DNA of 64,000 nt. It comes from Zanthoxylum bungeanum. Taxonomy: Eukaryota; Streptophyta; Magnoliopsida; Sapindales; Rutaceae. Under the pieces are notes generated by a model, which saw only the letters and a program-made list of their open reading frames with translations, did not search any database and was not told the DNA's origin. The position numbers and the translations under genes are program-made. Where the stretch lies: positions 124,001-188,000 of the forward strand of contig SKCR01033662.1 in assembly GCA_019454045.1 (NCBI GenBank), written 5' to 3'. This document shows positions 22,579 through 36,367 of the stretch, piece after piece; the first letter of the stretch is position 1, and the number at the start of each line of letters is the position of its first letter.

Positions 22579-24648
22579 TGTTGGACAATTATGACCCATA
22601 GCGTCACTATTTGTACAGATCATGGTGTTGTTGTACAAATTAACTATGTGAGAAGGAGATTGCACTCTTATCATTTGTGATTAGATCACCTAGATATATA
22701 AAAGATAGGAGGTCTCTGTGATTTGTTCCTAGATTGAGAATGATATGAGACAATATCAGTCCACGAAGGATAAATCATTAAATATCCCTAATCAGAGCAT
22801 TGTCGAGATTGGACATCGATAAATGCGTAAAAGACTAGTATTACACTTGTGCGCGTTGTGAGGGCACAACGACATAGTTCTCATATATTTGGGTATAGGA
22901 TACTCATGCAAGTGTAATAGGAGGTTATGTTTTACCGATGGTACGAGAAACAGCTTCGCTCTGGATAGACCCCCTCGGAATTCCATTGGTAGTATGACTA
23001 TGTGTCTATGGAAGTCCGAAATCAGGGTATGTGTATTTGGTCTTAACCTGATACTTGCACCTTTAATACTTGCGACAATCAATAAGCTCTGGTTGCGGTC
23101 GTCCAAGACTTTAACAGGTTCTGTGTACGCCAATGCTGGGTATATTGAGAATCGTAGTGTGTTGGGTGTGATGTCAAGACGGAAGTATCACTCCAGTCAT
23201 AGTGGAGATGATGTCACGTAGGATACGAGACTGGTGCTCTTAAATGCTGCAGCTATCGGGATATTATGACAAGGTCATGTATATCCGATTATAGAGACTA
23301 GTCACCAGACATCTGATATGTGCTTCGTACGGGGCAGACACAATTCCAGCCCCAGGCCTAGCACGTGATCATCAGATACTGGATCGACATACATAATACT
23401 ACGTATACTACGCCTGATATAGATCGTTTATTCATGTAAGCATGTTTCTGGAGAATTGGGTAGGCATGGCGCTTTGCTAGAAGCCAACATTGTCTTGTAA
23501 ATCGGTAAAACGTAGTACTAAGTACTTACGTGTTCGGATAGTCCGACGACTGTATTAACTGTCAACATATCCGGGGATCTCATGGGTCGCTTCCCGAAGA
23601 TTCACCGATGACGTATGACTCACACTTTTAATTAATCTGGGATTAATTAGATGAGAGAGAAAATTAATCTGGGATTAATTGCGGAGATATTTTATCTGGG
23701 ATAAAATATCATTTAAAGAGAGATAACAATTAATTTGGAATTAATCGATAAATTAATATATTCGATATATTAATGAAATTGGATTTCGACGCGGAATTTA
23801 AATTGGATTTTAATTCGGGCGAACGAGTTAATTTAGAATTAATTCGTTAGCGACGTGAATAGTGATTTCGCTAGGCGTAATCATTTAATTGCGTCGCAAC
23901 GGAAAATTTGTTAATTTGGAATTAGCGATTCCGAGCCCGGGATTGTTTACAAGCGCATTCGCATTTCGAATTCGAGTGCGGCACGCAAGTCAAATCAAGC
24001 GTCAAATCATTAGTCAAATGAAGCGTCAAATCAAATGTCACTTTGAGTGATGTGACAAGTTGTCACTTGATTGAGTGATGTGAGTGATGGAGGTGGTTGG
24101 AAAGTTAAAAGGCTTGTACCTTTGACTTTTAGAGAATTGAAAATTTGGTATATGCTTAATTAATTTTGGAAATTAAAATATATATACACTTTTTCATTCT
24201 CTCTCCAATTTACGTTTTTTGGGAGCCAAATACACTTCATTCTCTCTTCACCATTTCTTCTCTCTCTCGCCCACTGCCATTGTTTTCTCTTCACTGGTTT
24301 CAACTCAAACCGTGAGCTAGGAGAGGCAAATGAGTGATTTTGTTGCAAAATCAAAGTGCTAGCACACTCTAGGAGACATACCAAGGTGATAGGGTGGTAG
24401 GATTTCGTGAGCTTGGAATCCATTTTGGAAGCTTGGAGCTTGAAGATTTCTTGGAGGACAAAGCCGAAAATGGAGCACAAAGAAAACCCCACCATGGCCG
24501 AGAGCTTCACACAACAAGTTAGGAGCATAATATTTTTTTGTTCTTCGTAGCATCCAATCCGTTCGATGTGAGTATGATTCCTCCATACTGTTGTGTATTC
24601 ACATGTGTTTTATGCTTGATTTCATCCTTGGGACCCTAATAGAACCAA
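22579..24648 (+). repeat. Family-C copia LTR C2
   Basis: A 2.07-kb LTR starting TGTTGGACAATTATGACC. It is closer to C3 and C4 than to C1 or C5 (for example ATTGCACTCTTATCATTTGTG). It follows GAATG at 22574-22578, inside the integrase region of element 1. What follows it is not a primer site but the element 1 integrase sequence, so it behaves like a solo LTR at this junction. Confidence 0.88.
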
Positions 24649-24947
24649 GTACGTGCCACCGAGCTGTTAACCCTCATTCATGGTGACGTATAGGGGCCAT
24701 GTCTAGCTAGGTACGGGTGGGTATGGGTACTTCGTAACCTTTACGGATTTTGTTGCATCGCGTTATGGTTATGTGTATCTTATGAAACACAAATCTGAAA
24801 TCGTGGCGATGTGATGATCGAATAAATCACATCAGATGATAATCATGCAAATCTTGCTGACGAAAGCATTTCTCTGTAATTTGAGCCAACCGTACATAGT
24901 TCGGGTGTCAGACACTCGAGTGACTGGCTATAGGCCAAGTGGGAGAT
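24649..24947 (+). pseudogene. Integrase fragment fused to an element-2 3' end
   Basis: 24649-24790 repeats the sequence that follows LTR C4 at 36368-36510 (GTACGTGCCACCGAGCTG, then GTCTAGCTAGG, then TATGAAACACAAATC). At about 24790 it jumps to the end of an RNase H region (CGTGGCGATGTGATGATCGA) and the polypurine tract CCAAGTGGGAGATT before LTR C3. The part after the jump matches 34155-34299. This is a recombination product in which the middle of integrase, all of RT and most of RNase H are missing. Confidence 0.82.
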
Positions 24948-27008
24948 TGTTGGACAATTATGACCCATAGCGTCTCTATTTGTATAGATCATGGTGTTGT
25001 TGTACAAATTAACTATATGACAAAGGAGATTGCACTCTTATCATTTGTGATTAGATCACCTAGATATATAAATGATAGGAGGTCCCTGTGATTTGTTCCT
25101 GGATTGAGAATGATATAAGACAATATCAGTCCACGAAGGATAAATCATTAAATATCCATAGTCAGAGCATTGTCGAGATTGGACATCGATAAATGCGTAA
25201 AAGACTAGTATTACACTTGTGCGCGTTGTGAGGGCACAACGGCATAGTTCTCATATATTTGGGTATAGGATACTCATGCAAGTGTAATAGGAGGTGTGTG
25301 TTTACCGATGGTACGGGAAACAGTTTCGCTCTGGATAGACCCCCTCGGAATTCCATTGGTAGTATGACTAGTGTCTATGGAAGTCCGAAATCAGGGTAGG
25401 TGTATTTGGTCTTAACCTGAGACTTGCACCGCTAATACTTGCGACAATCAATATACTTTGGTTGCGGTCGTCCAGGACTTTAACAGGTTATGTGTACGCC
25501 AATGCTGGGTATATTGAGAATCGTAGTGTGTTGGGTGTGATGTCAAGACGAAAGTATCACTCCAGGCATAGTGGAGATGATGTCACGTAGGATACGGGAT
25601 GGTGCTCTTAAATGCTATAGCTATCGGGATATTATGACAAGGTCATGTATATCCGATTATAGACACTAGTCACAAGACATCCGACATGTGCTTCGTACGG
25701 GGGGCAGACACAATTCCAGCCCTAGGCCTAGCACGTGATCATCCGATACTGGATTGACATACACAATTCTATGTATACCGCGTCTGATATAGATCGCTTA
25801 TTCCTGTAAGCATGTTTCTGGAGAATTTGGTAGGCATGGCGCTTTGCTAGTCTTGTAAATCGGTAAAACGTAGTACTAGGTACTTACGTGTTCGGATAGT
25901 CCGACGACCGTATTTACTGCCAACATATCCGGGGATCTCATGGGTCGCTTCCCGAAGATTCACCGATGACGTATGACTTGCACTTTTAATTAATCTGGGA
26001 TTAATTAGATGAGAGAGAAAATTACTCTGGGATTAATTGCGGAGATATTTTATCTGGGATAAAATATCATTTAAAGAGAGATAACGATTAATTTGGAATT
26101 AATCGACAAATTAATATATTCGATATATTAAACGAAATTGGATTTCGACGCGGAATTAAAAATGGATTTTAATTCGGACGAACGAGTTAATTTAGAATTA
26201 ATTCGTTAGCGACGTGAATAGTGATTTCACTAGGCGTAATCATTTAATTGTGTCGCAACGGAAAATTCATTAATTTGGAATTAGTGAACCCGAGCCCGGG
26301 AGATGTTTTGCAAGCGCATTCGCATTTCGAATTCGAGTGCGGCACGCAAGTCACATCAAGCGTCATATCATTAGTCACATCAAACGTCAAATCAAATGTC
26401 ACTTTGAGTGATGTGACAAGTTGTCACTTGATTGAGTGATGTGAGTGATGGAGGTGGTTGGAAAGTTAAAAGGCTTGTACCTTTGACTTTTAGATAATTG
26501 AAAATTTGGTATATGCTTAATTAATTTTGGAAATTAAAATATATATAGACTTTTTCATTCTCTCTCCAATTTACGTTTTTTGGGAGCCAAATACACTTCA
26601 TTCTCTCTTCACAATTTCTTCTCTCTCTCGCCCACTGCCATTGTTTTCTCTTCACTGGTTTCAACTCAAACCGTGAGCTAGGAGAGGCAAATGAGTGATT
26701 TTGTTGAGAAATCAAAGTGTTAGCACACTCTATGAGACATACCAGGGTGATAGGGTAGTGATTTCGTGAGCTTGGAATCCATTTGGAAGCTTGGCGCTTG
26801 AAGATTTCTTGGATGACAAAGTCGAAAAATGGAGCACAAAGAAACCCCACCATGGCCGAGAGCTTCACCAACAAGTTAGGACCAGAATTTTTTTGTTCTT
26901 CGTAGCATCCAATCCGTTCGATGTGAGTATGATTCCTCCATACTTTGTTGTGTATTCACATGTGTTTTATGCTTGATTTCATCATTGGGACCTTAATAGA
27001 AACCAACA
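24948..27008 (+). repeat. Family-C copia LTR C3 (5' LTR of element 2)
   Basis: A 2.06-kb LTR preceded by a polypurine tract and followed by a perfect tRNA-iMet primer site. It therefore acts as 3' LTR for the fragment on its left and 5' LTR for element 2 on its right, as expected in tandem copies that share an LTR. Confidence 0.9.
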
Positions 27009-27009
27009 A

Positions 27010-27022
27010 TGGTATCAGAGCC
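27010..27022 (+). other. Primer-binding site, tRNA-iMet type
   Basis: TGGTATCAGAGCC, one base after the end of LTR C3. Confidence 0.95.
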
Positions 27023-30000
27023 AATATTGAGCATGAAATTGATTTAGGGTTAAAATTGGGCAAAATTGATTTTGAGCATGTATAATGAATTGGATGAATT
27101 AGTATGCTTAATTGATGTTTAATTAGGATTGATTAGATCAATTTGAAGAAGAAATTGTGTTGGAACAAATTTCCCCAATTTTTGAGGCTTGGCCGAAAAT
27201 AGAGAAGCTCTAAATTGTCTTGGATTTTGATTTTTGATCATTGGATGTGTTGGAAATCATTTGGGGATATTGATTTAATGTTGAATTGAATTTAATTGGA
27301 TTGAATTTGATTTGGGCATAAATTTCCCCTTGGCCGAGACATGTAGCATGGTATATGGGTTTGATTTTAATCAAAATGTGTTGGACATGTGATGATGAAA
27401 ATGAACATGATTAATTGGGCTAATTGGTGTGTTTGGAAATATTGAATTGGGTAATTAATTATGTAATACACTTTTGGATAATTGAATTGTGAAATTGGAT
27501 TTTGTAATTTAATTATTTTGGGCAATTTTAGAAATTGGGCTTGTTATGTTGTTTTTTGGGTTTATTGGGTTTGGTTGTACCAAGTTAGGTTTAGGCCAAA
27601 TGGATTGGATCCAATTGGGCCCAAAACCGCATCCATAAAGCCTAAATGCGACTAATGGACCTTTAAAGTTTAATTGGGCCTAATGGGCCAAAATTGATTT
27701 ATGGGCTTATGGGGTAATTCCCGGATTGGATTTTGGTTATTCGGTTTGAACCGAGTTGACCAAAAGTCCACACCTTAAGAAATTAATTAAAAGCCCATTG
27801 GACTTTAATTAAATTGACGTTGGACGTTAATCGGGCTTTGAGACCCGTAACGATTAATTTGGAATTTGAATCGTAAATTTCATTAATAAAGTGTGTTATT
27901 TAATTTGGAATTAAATGGTGAATTAGTATTAAATACAAATTGAATTGGATTTAATTGTGTAGTTTAATTTAATTTGAGAATTCGTACTTTGAGTACTTAT
28001 TCGCAAAACGAGTTTGACTCGAGCAAAATCAAATCATTGTTTGAACATTGGATGTCACTAATTATCAGATTAATTAATTGGATTAGATTGATTGATAACA
28101 TGCTTGTGTGAATACATGATTTTGATGCATGAATAATGTATATCGGATGGATATTAGAAAGGTGGGGCAATTTTAGAAATTGTTGTAATAAATTTGATTT
28201 ATTAATTGGACTTGTGGTGTCCAGCCTTATCACCTCCATACTCTTTGTATTCTCTTCTCACCTATTCCCCTCAATGTAAATGAGGTTTCTTTAGAAGTGT
28301 AGTGTAACGGGTAGAAGTGATACTTGTGCTAGCGGGAGAGAGAAAGGGAGAGATTTGATCTAGGATCAATGTGTAAAATATCCATCCACATATCATTATT
28401 ATTTATTTATACGCGCTTTATTATGTATTTAGAATGCATGTTTAAGGGTGTATGATGATGAGACCTTAACAAAGATAATAAATTGGTTGCCAATTTGCAC
28501 TCGAAAAACCCTCAAACAATATTAAGCGTTTTTCCTTCCATTGAGTGATTCCCACTCAAGATCCGAGACTGGCATTGGCTTGTTGGCCAAAGTCAAGGCC
28601 TTTGTCCGTCGAGGATGTGTTTTAATCACGAAGGCTTTGTTACATATTGGTGTCTTGTCCAAGTTGTGGTTTGTTGGCCAAATTCAAGACCACTTCTTGT
28701 CCATCGACATTGATTACGAAGCTTTCCATGGTCAATGGGTCGCGCTTAACTGGGATCACTAAGTTTGTTGTGCCAAAGCCAAGGCTTAGTTGATTCATAG
28801 AAAAAAGGTTAGGTAATACATTGGATGTATTGGCATATATAAGATATATGTTTCGGACTTGGATGTCCCCCTACCGAATCAGAACTAAGGATTAGATCCT
28901 TAAAGTATGATACTGAAATTGAATGATCTTCATGAATCTATACTTAGATTTTAGAAGTACTAAATTGCAATAAATAACTCTTGGAGAGTTAATGACTATT
29001 CTCAAGGAGACAAAGTCAAAGTTTGCAATTAGGCAAGTAGCGCAAGGTGCACATTACTTCGATATTCTAGAAACCCGAAGCTTGGCCAAAGGCTTTTGGA
29101 ATATGAAAATGGCAAAGGCAATATCATTATAATCTTCTAGGAAGATAAATGACATATCCCAAAATGTCTGCCTAAAATGTGGCAAATGGGATCGCGGAAG
29201 CGTGACTACCGTTTGGACAAAGCAGACATGAAGGAATTGAAGACTGGACAAGGCTCCGACTTTAAATATGTTTGTCAACATTATGTTCACTACTAGTATT
29301 AAAATCAGATTTTAAATACTAAGTGTGGAACATAAAATATATAAACTGATGTTCAGAATCCGCTATGAGCAGGATACTGACTTCAGATTGAGATTAATCT
29401 GCGAATTGGAAACGGGACGAAAGTCACTAATTCAACCGTAGATACCTAAGTTTAGGAACTACTTCGGGGGTGTGTACTTAAATTAGGAAACTGTTATAAT
29501 GTAACTAGTTGACTAGATACATTATCTTTATATCAGTGTTTAACCCGCTGCGGGTGAACCTTTATATTCTAAAACACTAAAGTGTTTTATTTTATAAAGA
29601 TAATATGAGATAAACACATTAGATGTGAATAACAGAATTTATATTTTGAATATAAATGAATCTCAAACATATAACATAACAAACAAATAGCTCATACTAA
29701 TTTGATCAGAAGAAACTAATTGTGGCGTTTGTTGTCTGGGACACAATTAAACAAGAATCGTATATCCACACTTTTGAAGAGTGGGTACTCGGACTAATTT
29801 GATTCCATTCAAATAAGTCTACGAATCTAGTTTATTGGGCAAAGTGCCCTAAAACACTATTTACTTGGTAAAAGTGTAAATGCCACCGATCTGTTAGCCC
29901 TAGTTCATAGTGAAGCAAGTGGGCCCATGTCTAGCTAGGCTAGAGGTGGATATGAATATTTCGTGACCTTTACGGATGTGGCATCGCGTTATGGTTATGT

Positions 30001-30470
30001 GTTTCTTTTGAAGAACACAAATCGGAAACTTTTAAAGTTTCGACACGTAATAGACAAACAGATCGGCTAAAGTATTAAACTGTCACAGTTAGACCGTAAT
30101 GGAAAATACTTAAGCAATAAGTTTCTAATATACTTGAAAGAGTAAGGTATTCTTTCAAAAGAGGACTCCTCCCGGAACACGTCAGTTTGACGGTGCATCC
30201 GAACTGAGTAACCGAATTTTGTTGGACATGATAAAGTTAATCATGAGTCGCTCTGAGCTACCATTTCCTTCAACGGATAAGCATAAATAGTGCAGAACTT
30301 ATTTTGAATAAGGTTCCATTAAAATCTGTTGGACAGATTTCATATTAGATATGAACGGGAAAGAAATTGGGTTTCTTATTCCTGTAAATTTGGGAATGCT
30401 AGGCATATGTTTGGATGATACCAAACTAAAACCCAAATTGGATAAGTGCCAATTGTAGGTTATCCTAGGG
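27023..30470 (+). pseudogene. Ty1/copia gag-integrase remnant (element 2)
   Basis: The leader (27023-28860) shares the TTGTTGGCCAAAGTCAAG phrase with element 1. Gag is badly decayed: near 29165 the knuckle reads CLKCGKWDRGS, so the His and last Cys are lost. Pre-integrase can be followed near 29720-29870, and the integrase core from about 29880 (CHRSVSPSS-like, many stops). The frame is further broken at 30476, where a gypsy solo LTR is inserted. No stretch could make a working protein. Confidence 0.78.
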
Positions 30471-30475
30471 ATACC

Positions 30476-32609
30476 TGATGAGTGGTATTTCTATCACTAT
30501 TTCCCACTCATTTAACCTAATATTTTGTATAGTTCTTGAGTCTTGTGAATATTTTGATGTGTTTTGTGTTATTTTGTAGATAAATAAAGTTCAGGACATT
30601 CTGGAGGTGATTTGGGGCCAAAACAGTGAAAATGGACGAAAAGGGCATTTGTGGTAATTTCCCACGTCGCGACGCCCCGCATGCGCTGAATCTGCTAACA
30701 TGCGCCGGGTCAACGTGTCAGAATTTGAGAAGTTTGACTTTGCTAACGTGCGCCGTGCCACGTGTCACCATCACAGCCGATCTGCTAACGTGCACCGTGA
30801 CACGTGTCATCATCCTACGGTGCCGACAAATACTATTTACACGTGTGCCACGTGTCATCCTACGTGTCGCCACGTCTTCCGGTCAACGAGTCAACTCTTC
30901 CACGCGGCTTGCCACGTCATCATCCACGTCATCAGGTCAACCGAGTCAACATGCCACGTCATCATCAGCCAATCACAGCGTGACACGTGTCACAATCATA
31001 TGGTGCCGACAATTAATCTCAGACGCTTTGCCACGTCATCGCCACGTCAGCATAATAATTGAGCTCTAGCCGCGCCTCGCCACGTGTCGCCTTATCTTCT
31101 TATCCGAATCGCCACGTGTCAAGCTGTCATTGTGCCACGCCTCACTGTTCCAGCGTCGCGACGCTGAAGCCCTTGGCGTCGCGACGCCGAAGCCTACCCG
31201 CGCCTATAAATTGAGCTCGAGATTTCAGAATTCAGTACACCTTCATCTCTCTTAAATTCTTTCTAAAGAGAGAGTTTCTCTCTCTAGAGTCTTTAGTTTT
31301 TTTTAGTTTTTATTTTTAGTTTTTATTTTTGTAAATAATTTTAATTACGTTTTGTAATAATAGTAATTTAATTTTTAATTTTTACTTTTTACAGTTTTTA
31401 CTATTCACCATGATAAGGTAACTTCCTCACCTATGGTGAAAGGTAATTCTTTTACTGTTACTATTTAGAGTTAATCTCCCTAAAAAAATAATATATTTAC
31501 TATTTAAAATACTGACTTAAAAAGGATACGCTATATTGGTCGGTTGGTAATTTAATTTTAATCTGGTTTTAAACCTGACTAATCAAGGATACCGCCAGAT
31601 TGGTCGGTTGGTAATTTAATTTTGGTTCCGCCTTTATGGCTGGTTGGACTTAATTTGACTTAATCAGGATACCGCCAGATTGGTCGGTTGGTAATATTAT
31701 CACAAGTTTATATATTATTTTATGGGAGATATCTAAATTAGTAGTAGTAAAAGTAATTCCTTTTACCTTAGCATTTTATTGTAATTTACTTTTCAGCTTT
31801 TATTTTATGTCTTTTAATTTTCAGCATTTTTACTTTATGTCTTTTACTTTTATGTTTTTACTAGCCCTAGTTATGTGTTAGTTATCTAGGGTTGTGATGA
31901 ATTCTAATATCACCGGTTTATAAGGGGTTATTTTATAGTTTGGGTAATTTAAAGGTTTACTTATTAAGTCTTAAGCTTAATGCTTCTTGTTGTTTGATCA
32001 CCAATAAGATTGATGTGGTAAATCTAAAATGAACTAGACATAGGGATTTTAGGTTTCAGCCTTAGACTTAATAGCTCACGATCTTCTTTGAGGATAGATA
32101 ACCCTTTAATAGATTTCCTTACAGGATAGGAATATACCTGTCGGGCGGGGGTAGCCATAATTGGAACTTAAACTTAATGAATCCAGATAATTTGGTTGAC
32201 ATAGACATATGGTTCAATTGGGTTAAACTGAGTATTTGCGTCTGACCATCGACATAGGCTTTTGCATAATTTAGTGTTCCAGGTTAGTAAACTGATTTAT
32301 TACACAAACATAAAATAACCACTTCATCTTTTAAATGATATTAGAATGATTCACAACCCTAGATCTTTGTGTCTTTTGTTATTTTCCTTAGTATTTTCTT
32401 TTGTCTTTTTATTTATTTATTTATTTTGCAAAACTACAATCAACCAAATCAACCAAGCAATCATTCTCTTATCCCTCAATTAGATATCTGTAATAAATAG
32501 ATTCAATAATTAAAACAACAGTAGGAATTAAGTCCTCGTGGGATCGATATTTTTATACTACTTGAACGATACGTGCGCTTGCGTTATACGCGTGTGTTTA
32601 CGCCGGTCA
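30476..32609 (+). repeat. Solo LTR of the gypsy/LOG family, TSD ATACC
   Basis: It starts TGATGAGTGG and ends TTTACGCCGGTCA, and is flanked by identical ATACC copies at 30471-30475 and 32610-32614. It is 2134 bp and matches, in opposite orientation, the two LTRs at 51013-53081 and 56900-59020. No internal sequence is present, so it arose by recombination between two LTRs. It interrupts the integrase of copia element 2 and is therefore younger. Confidence 0.95.
30690..31130 (+). promoter_or_regulatory. ACGTG-motif cluster and TATA box in the solo LTR
   Basis: The 30690-31130 stretch has more than a dozen ACGTG cores (CCACGTGTC, GACACGTGTC, CCACGTCATC and the like), many of them full CACGTG G-boxes. 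A TATAAA follows at 31205-31210, and then pyrimidine-rich CTCTCT runs near 31260. That order fits an LTR U3 promoter. ACGTG is the core bound by plant bZIP and bHLH factors. Actual regulation is inference. Confidence 0.55.
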
Positions 32610-32614
32610 ATACC

Positions 32615-34283
32615 ATAAGTATTGTACTTATACATCTCACTAGAGAACAATGTAATTGTTGCTCACCATTCGGTTTTCCTAAGAGGAATACCTATATGTA
32701 GTGGTAAGTAGGAGGATAGTAAGACTCGATGAAAATCGTAGTAATACTGTCCAAGGCACCGAATTTTAATGGAACGCAAATAGTTCATCAATCATGAAAC
32801 TATTACCAATAATCTTCGAATACACAAGAACCGCGTAAGTCGGAGAGAGTCAGAAAACAACCTGGGGTATTGGTTTCTGATCTCACCTCATAAAGATGTC
32901 TATCTTATTGAGGAATACCAACTGACTAGATATGAGGAAGTGATACAAGGTATCGACTCCCTATCAAGGCAAAGTGCCATGAATCCGAAATGGATTCCAT
33001 GCATATCAACAAGTTTGGATACTAGTTGATGTACCGCAAGGCATTGTGCCTACTAGTACTTTATAAGTCTTCAAGGAAGACATACATGGATGGCAACAAA
33101 CCAACGTATAAAGCTAGGCTTTTAGCGGAAAGGTATCGTTATCAACATTATGTTGATTTCGATTCAACCTTTTAATTGTTGCCATGGTAAATCCATTTGG
33201 ATAATGCTTGCTAAAGTTGCGTGTTTCATTTATGAAATATGACAGCTTTACGGGAAAATCGCTTTCCTGAAAAGGAAACCGTTTGGAGGATGTTTACAAT
33301 ATCCTGTCGGTTTTATCGTACCAAAACTAGCAAACAAGGTTTGCGGGTTATTCGATCCATGTTTGGATTGATGCAAGCATCAAGTTCTTGGAATTACCGT
33401 TTTGATGTAATCATAATGGTTTATGATTTAATTCAAAACGAAATGATTCTTGTGTATATAAGATGGTTAGTGGGAGCGAACTGACAGTGACTGTCCTATA
33501 AATAATGATAATATGTCATTTCTTGGAAATGATATTCCCATAAAACTATCGGTGAAAGCTTGGCTTTCGAGAAAATTCTCCGTGAAATTCTTAGGACAAA
33601 CAACCTTTATTCTAGGAATAAAGATCTTCTGGGGAAGATTTAAAGTTGTTGATACTCTCCGAGAAATCGTACCTTGAAAAATGTACGCGATCTGGTGTCT
33701 CATACGCTTTGAGCATATGGATTCACAAACAGGCCAATCCAAGTGATAGTCACTGGATTGATATTAAGAACATCTGTTAGTATCTTAGAGAACTACGGAT
33801 GATATCTTAATCTGTGGAGAAGGAGAACTTGAAGTGACTGGGATCACTACTGCAAGTTTCCTAAACCGATAAAATGACTATAAGTCGCAAACGGTACTAC
33901 AAAGTTTGAATAACGGAACATTGAGCTGGAAATCTTCCAAGCAAGATACCGTTACCGAATAAACAATAAATACGGGTCATTGCTGCAGCTGAGGCAGCAA
34001 TAGAAGCGTTCTGGGTCGATAACAAATCTAATTAGATTAGATGTAATTATGTAGCAGCTGAGCTAGGCGTTAGCACAGGCTAAAGAATTAATGGTCTCAT
34101 CAACGATCCAGATAAATACTTCGACTATTCATCTGATTCGTTCGGATCATACATCGTGGCGATGTGATGATCGAATAAATCACATCAGATGATAATCATG
34201 AAAATCCACTGACGAAAGCTTTCCTCAGTAATTTGAGCCAACCGTACATAGTTCGGGTGTCAGATACTCGAGTGACTGGCTAT
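32615..34283 (+). pseudogene. Ty1/copia integrase end, RT and RNase H remnant (element 2)
   Basis: This continues the copia frame interrupted by the solo LTR and parallels 36960-38654 of element 1. The RT start (around 32930-33170), the segment near 33240-33480 and the RNase H end near 34150-34250 can be aligned by eye with element 1 but contain many stops and indels. The usual YVDD/YIDD core is no longer readable. It ends at the polypurine tract before LTR C4. Confidence 0.72.
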
Positions 34284-34299
34284 AGGCCAAGTGGGAGAT
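34284..34299 (+). other. Polypurine tract before LTR C4
   Basis: GGCCAAGTGGGAGATT directly before the LTR start TGTTGGAC. The same tract occurs at 24932-24947 and 38655-38670. Confidence 0.88.
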
Positions 34300-36367
34300 T
34301 GTTGGACAATTATGACCCATAGCGTCACTATTTGTACAGATCATGGTGTTGTTGTACAAATTAACTATATGACAAAGGAGATTGCACTCTTGTCATTTGT
34401 GATTAGATCACCTAGATATATAAATGATAGGAGGTCCCTGTGATTTGTTCCTGGATTGAGAATGATATGACACAGTATCAGTCCATGAAGGATAAATCAT
34501 TAAATATCCCTAGTCAGAGCATTGTCGAGATTGGACATCGATAAATGCGTAAAAGACTAGTATTACACTTATGCGCGTTGTGAGGGCACAACGACATAGT
34601 TCTCATATATTTGGGTATAGGATACTCATGCAAGTGTAATAGGAGGTTGTGTTTTACCGATGGTACGGGAAACAGCTTTGCTCTGGATAGACTCCCTCGG
34701 AATTCCATTGGTAGTATGACTATTGTCTATGGAAGTCCGAAATCAGGGTAGGTGTATTTGGTCTTAACCTGAGACATGCACCGCTAATACTTGCGACAAT
34801 TAATATACTTTGGTTGCGGTCGTCCAGGACTTTAACAGGTTCTGTGTACGCCAATGCTGGGTATATTGGGAATCATAGTATGTTGGGTGTGATGTCAAGA
34901 CGGAAGTATCACTCCAGTCATAGTGGAGATGATGTCACGTAGGATACGGGACTGGTGCTCTTAAATGCTGTAGCAATCGGGATATTATGACAAGGTCATG
35001 TATATCCGATTATAGACACTAGTCACCAGACATCCGACATGTGCTTCGTACGGGGCAGACACAATTCCAGCCCCAGGCCTAGCACGTGATCATCCGATAC
35101 TGGATCGACATACACAATACTATGTATACTACGTCTGATATAGATCGTTTATTCCTGTAAGCATGTTTCTGGAGAATTGGGTAGGCATGGCGCTTTGCTA
35201 GAAGCCAACCTTGTCTTGTAAATCGGTAAAACGTAGTACTAGGTACTTACGGTGCGGATAGTCGACTACCGTATTTACTGCCAACATATCCGGGGATCTC
35301 ATGGGTCGCTTCCCGAAGATTCACCGATGACGTATGACTCGCACTTTTAATTAATCTGGGATTAATTAGATGAGAGAGAAAATTAATCTGGGATTAATTG
35401 CGGAGATATTTTATCTGGGATAAAATATCATTTAAAGAGAGATAACGATTAATTTGGAATTAATCGACAAATTAATATATTCGATATATTAAACGAAATT
35501 GGATTTCGACGCGGAATTAAAATTGGATTTTAATTCGGGCGAACGAGTTAATTTAGAACTAATTCGTTAGCGACGTGAATAGTGATTTCACTAGGCGTAA
35601 TCATTTAATTGTGTCGCAACGGAAAATTCATTAATTTGGAATTAGCGAACCCGAGCCCGAGATTGTTTGCAAGCGCATTCGCATTTCGAATTCGAGTGCG
35701 GCACACAAGTCACATCAAGCGTCAAATCATTAGTCACATCAAACGTCAAATCAAATGTCACTTTGAGTGATGTGACAAGTTGTCACTTGATTGAGTGATG
35801 TGAGTGATGTAGGTGGTTGGAAAGTTAAAAGGCTTGTACCTTTGACTTTTAGAGAATTGAAAATTTGGTATATGCTTAATTAATTTTGGAAATTAAAATA
35901 TATATACACTTTTTCATTCTCTCTCCAATTTACGTTTTTTGGGAGCCAAATACACTTCATTCTCTCTTCACCATTTCTTCTCTCTCTCGCCCACTGCCAT
36001 TGTTTTCTCTTCTCTGATTTCAGCTCAAACCGTGAGCTAAGAGAGGCAAATGAGTGATTTTGTTGCAAAATCAAAGTGCTAGCACACTCTAGGAGACATA
36101 CCAAGGTGATAGGGTAGTGATTTCGTGAGCTTGGAATCCATTTTGGAAGCTTGGAGCTTGAAGATTTCTTGGAGGACAAAGCCGAAAATGGAGCACAAAG
36201 AAACCCCACCATGGCTGAGAGCTTCACCAACAAGTTAGGAGCATAATTTTTTTGTTCTTCGTAGCATCCAATCCGTTCGATGTGAGTATGATTCCGCCAT
36301 ACTTTGTTGTGTATTCACATGTGTTTTATGCTTGATTTCATCCTTGGGACCTTGATAGAAACCAACA
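34300..36367 (+). repeat. Family-C copia LTR C4 (3' LTR of element 2)
   Basis: A 2.07-kb LTR ending GAAACCAACA. It is followed directly by GTACGTGCCACCG, the integrase sequence of element 1, so its right edge is the outer edge of the inserted element-2 complex. The flanks GAATG (before C2) and GTACG (after C4) agree in three of five bases and may be a decayed target duplication. Confidence 0.88.
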
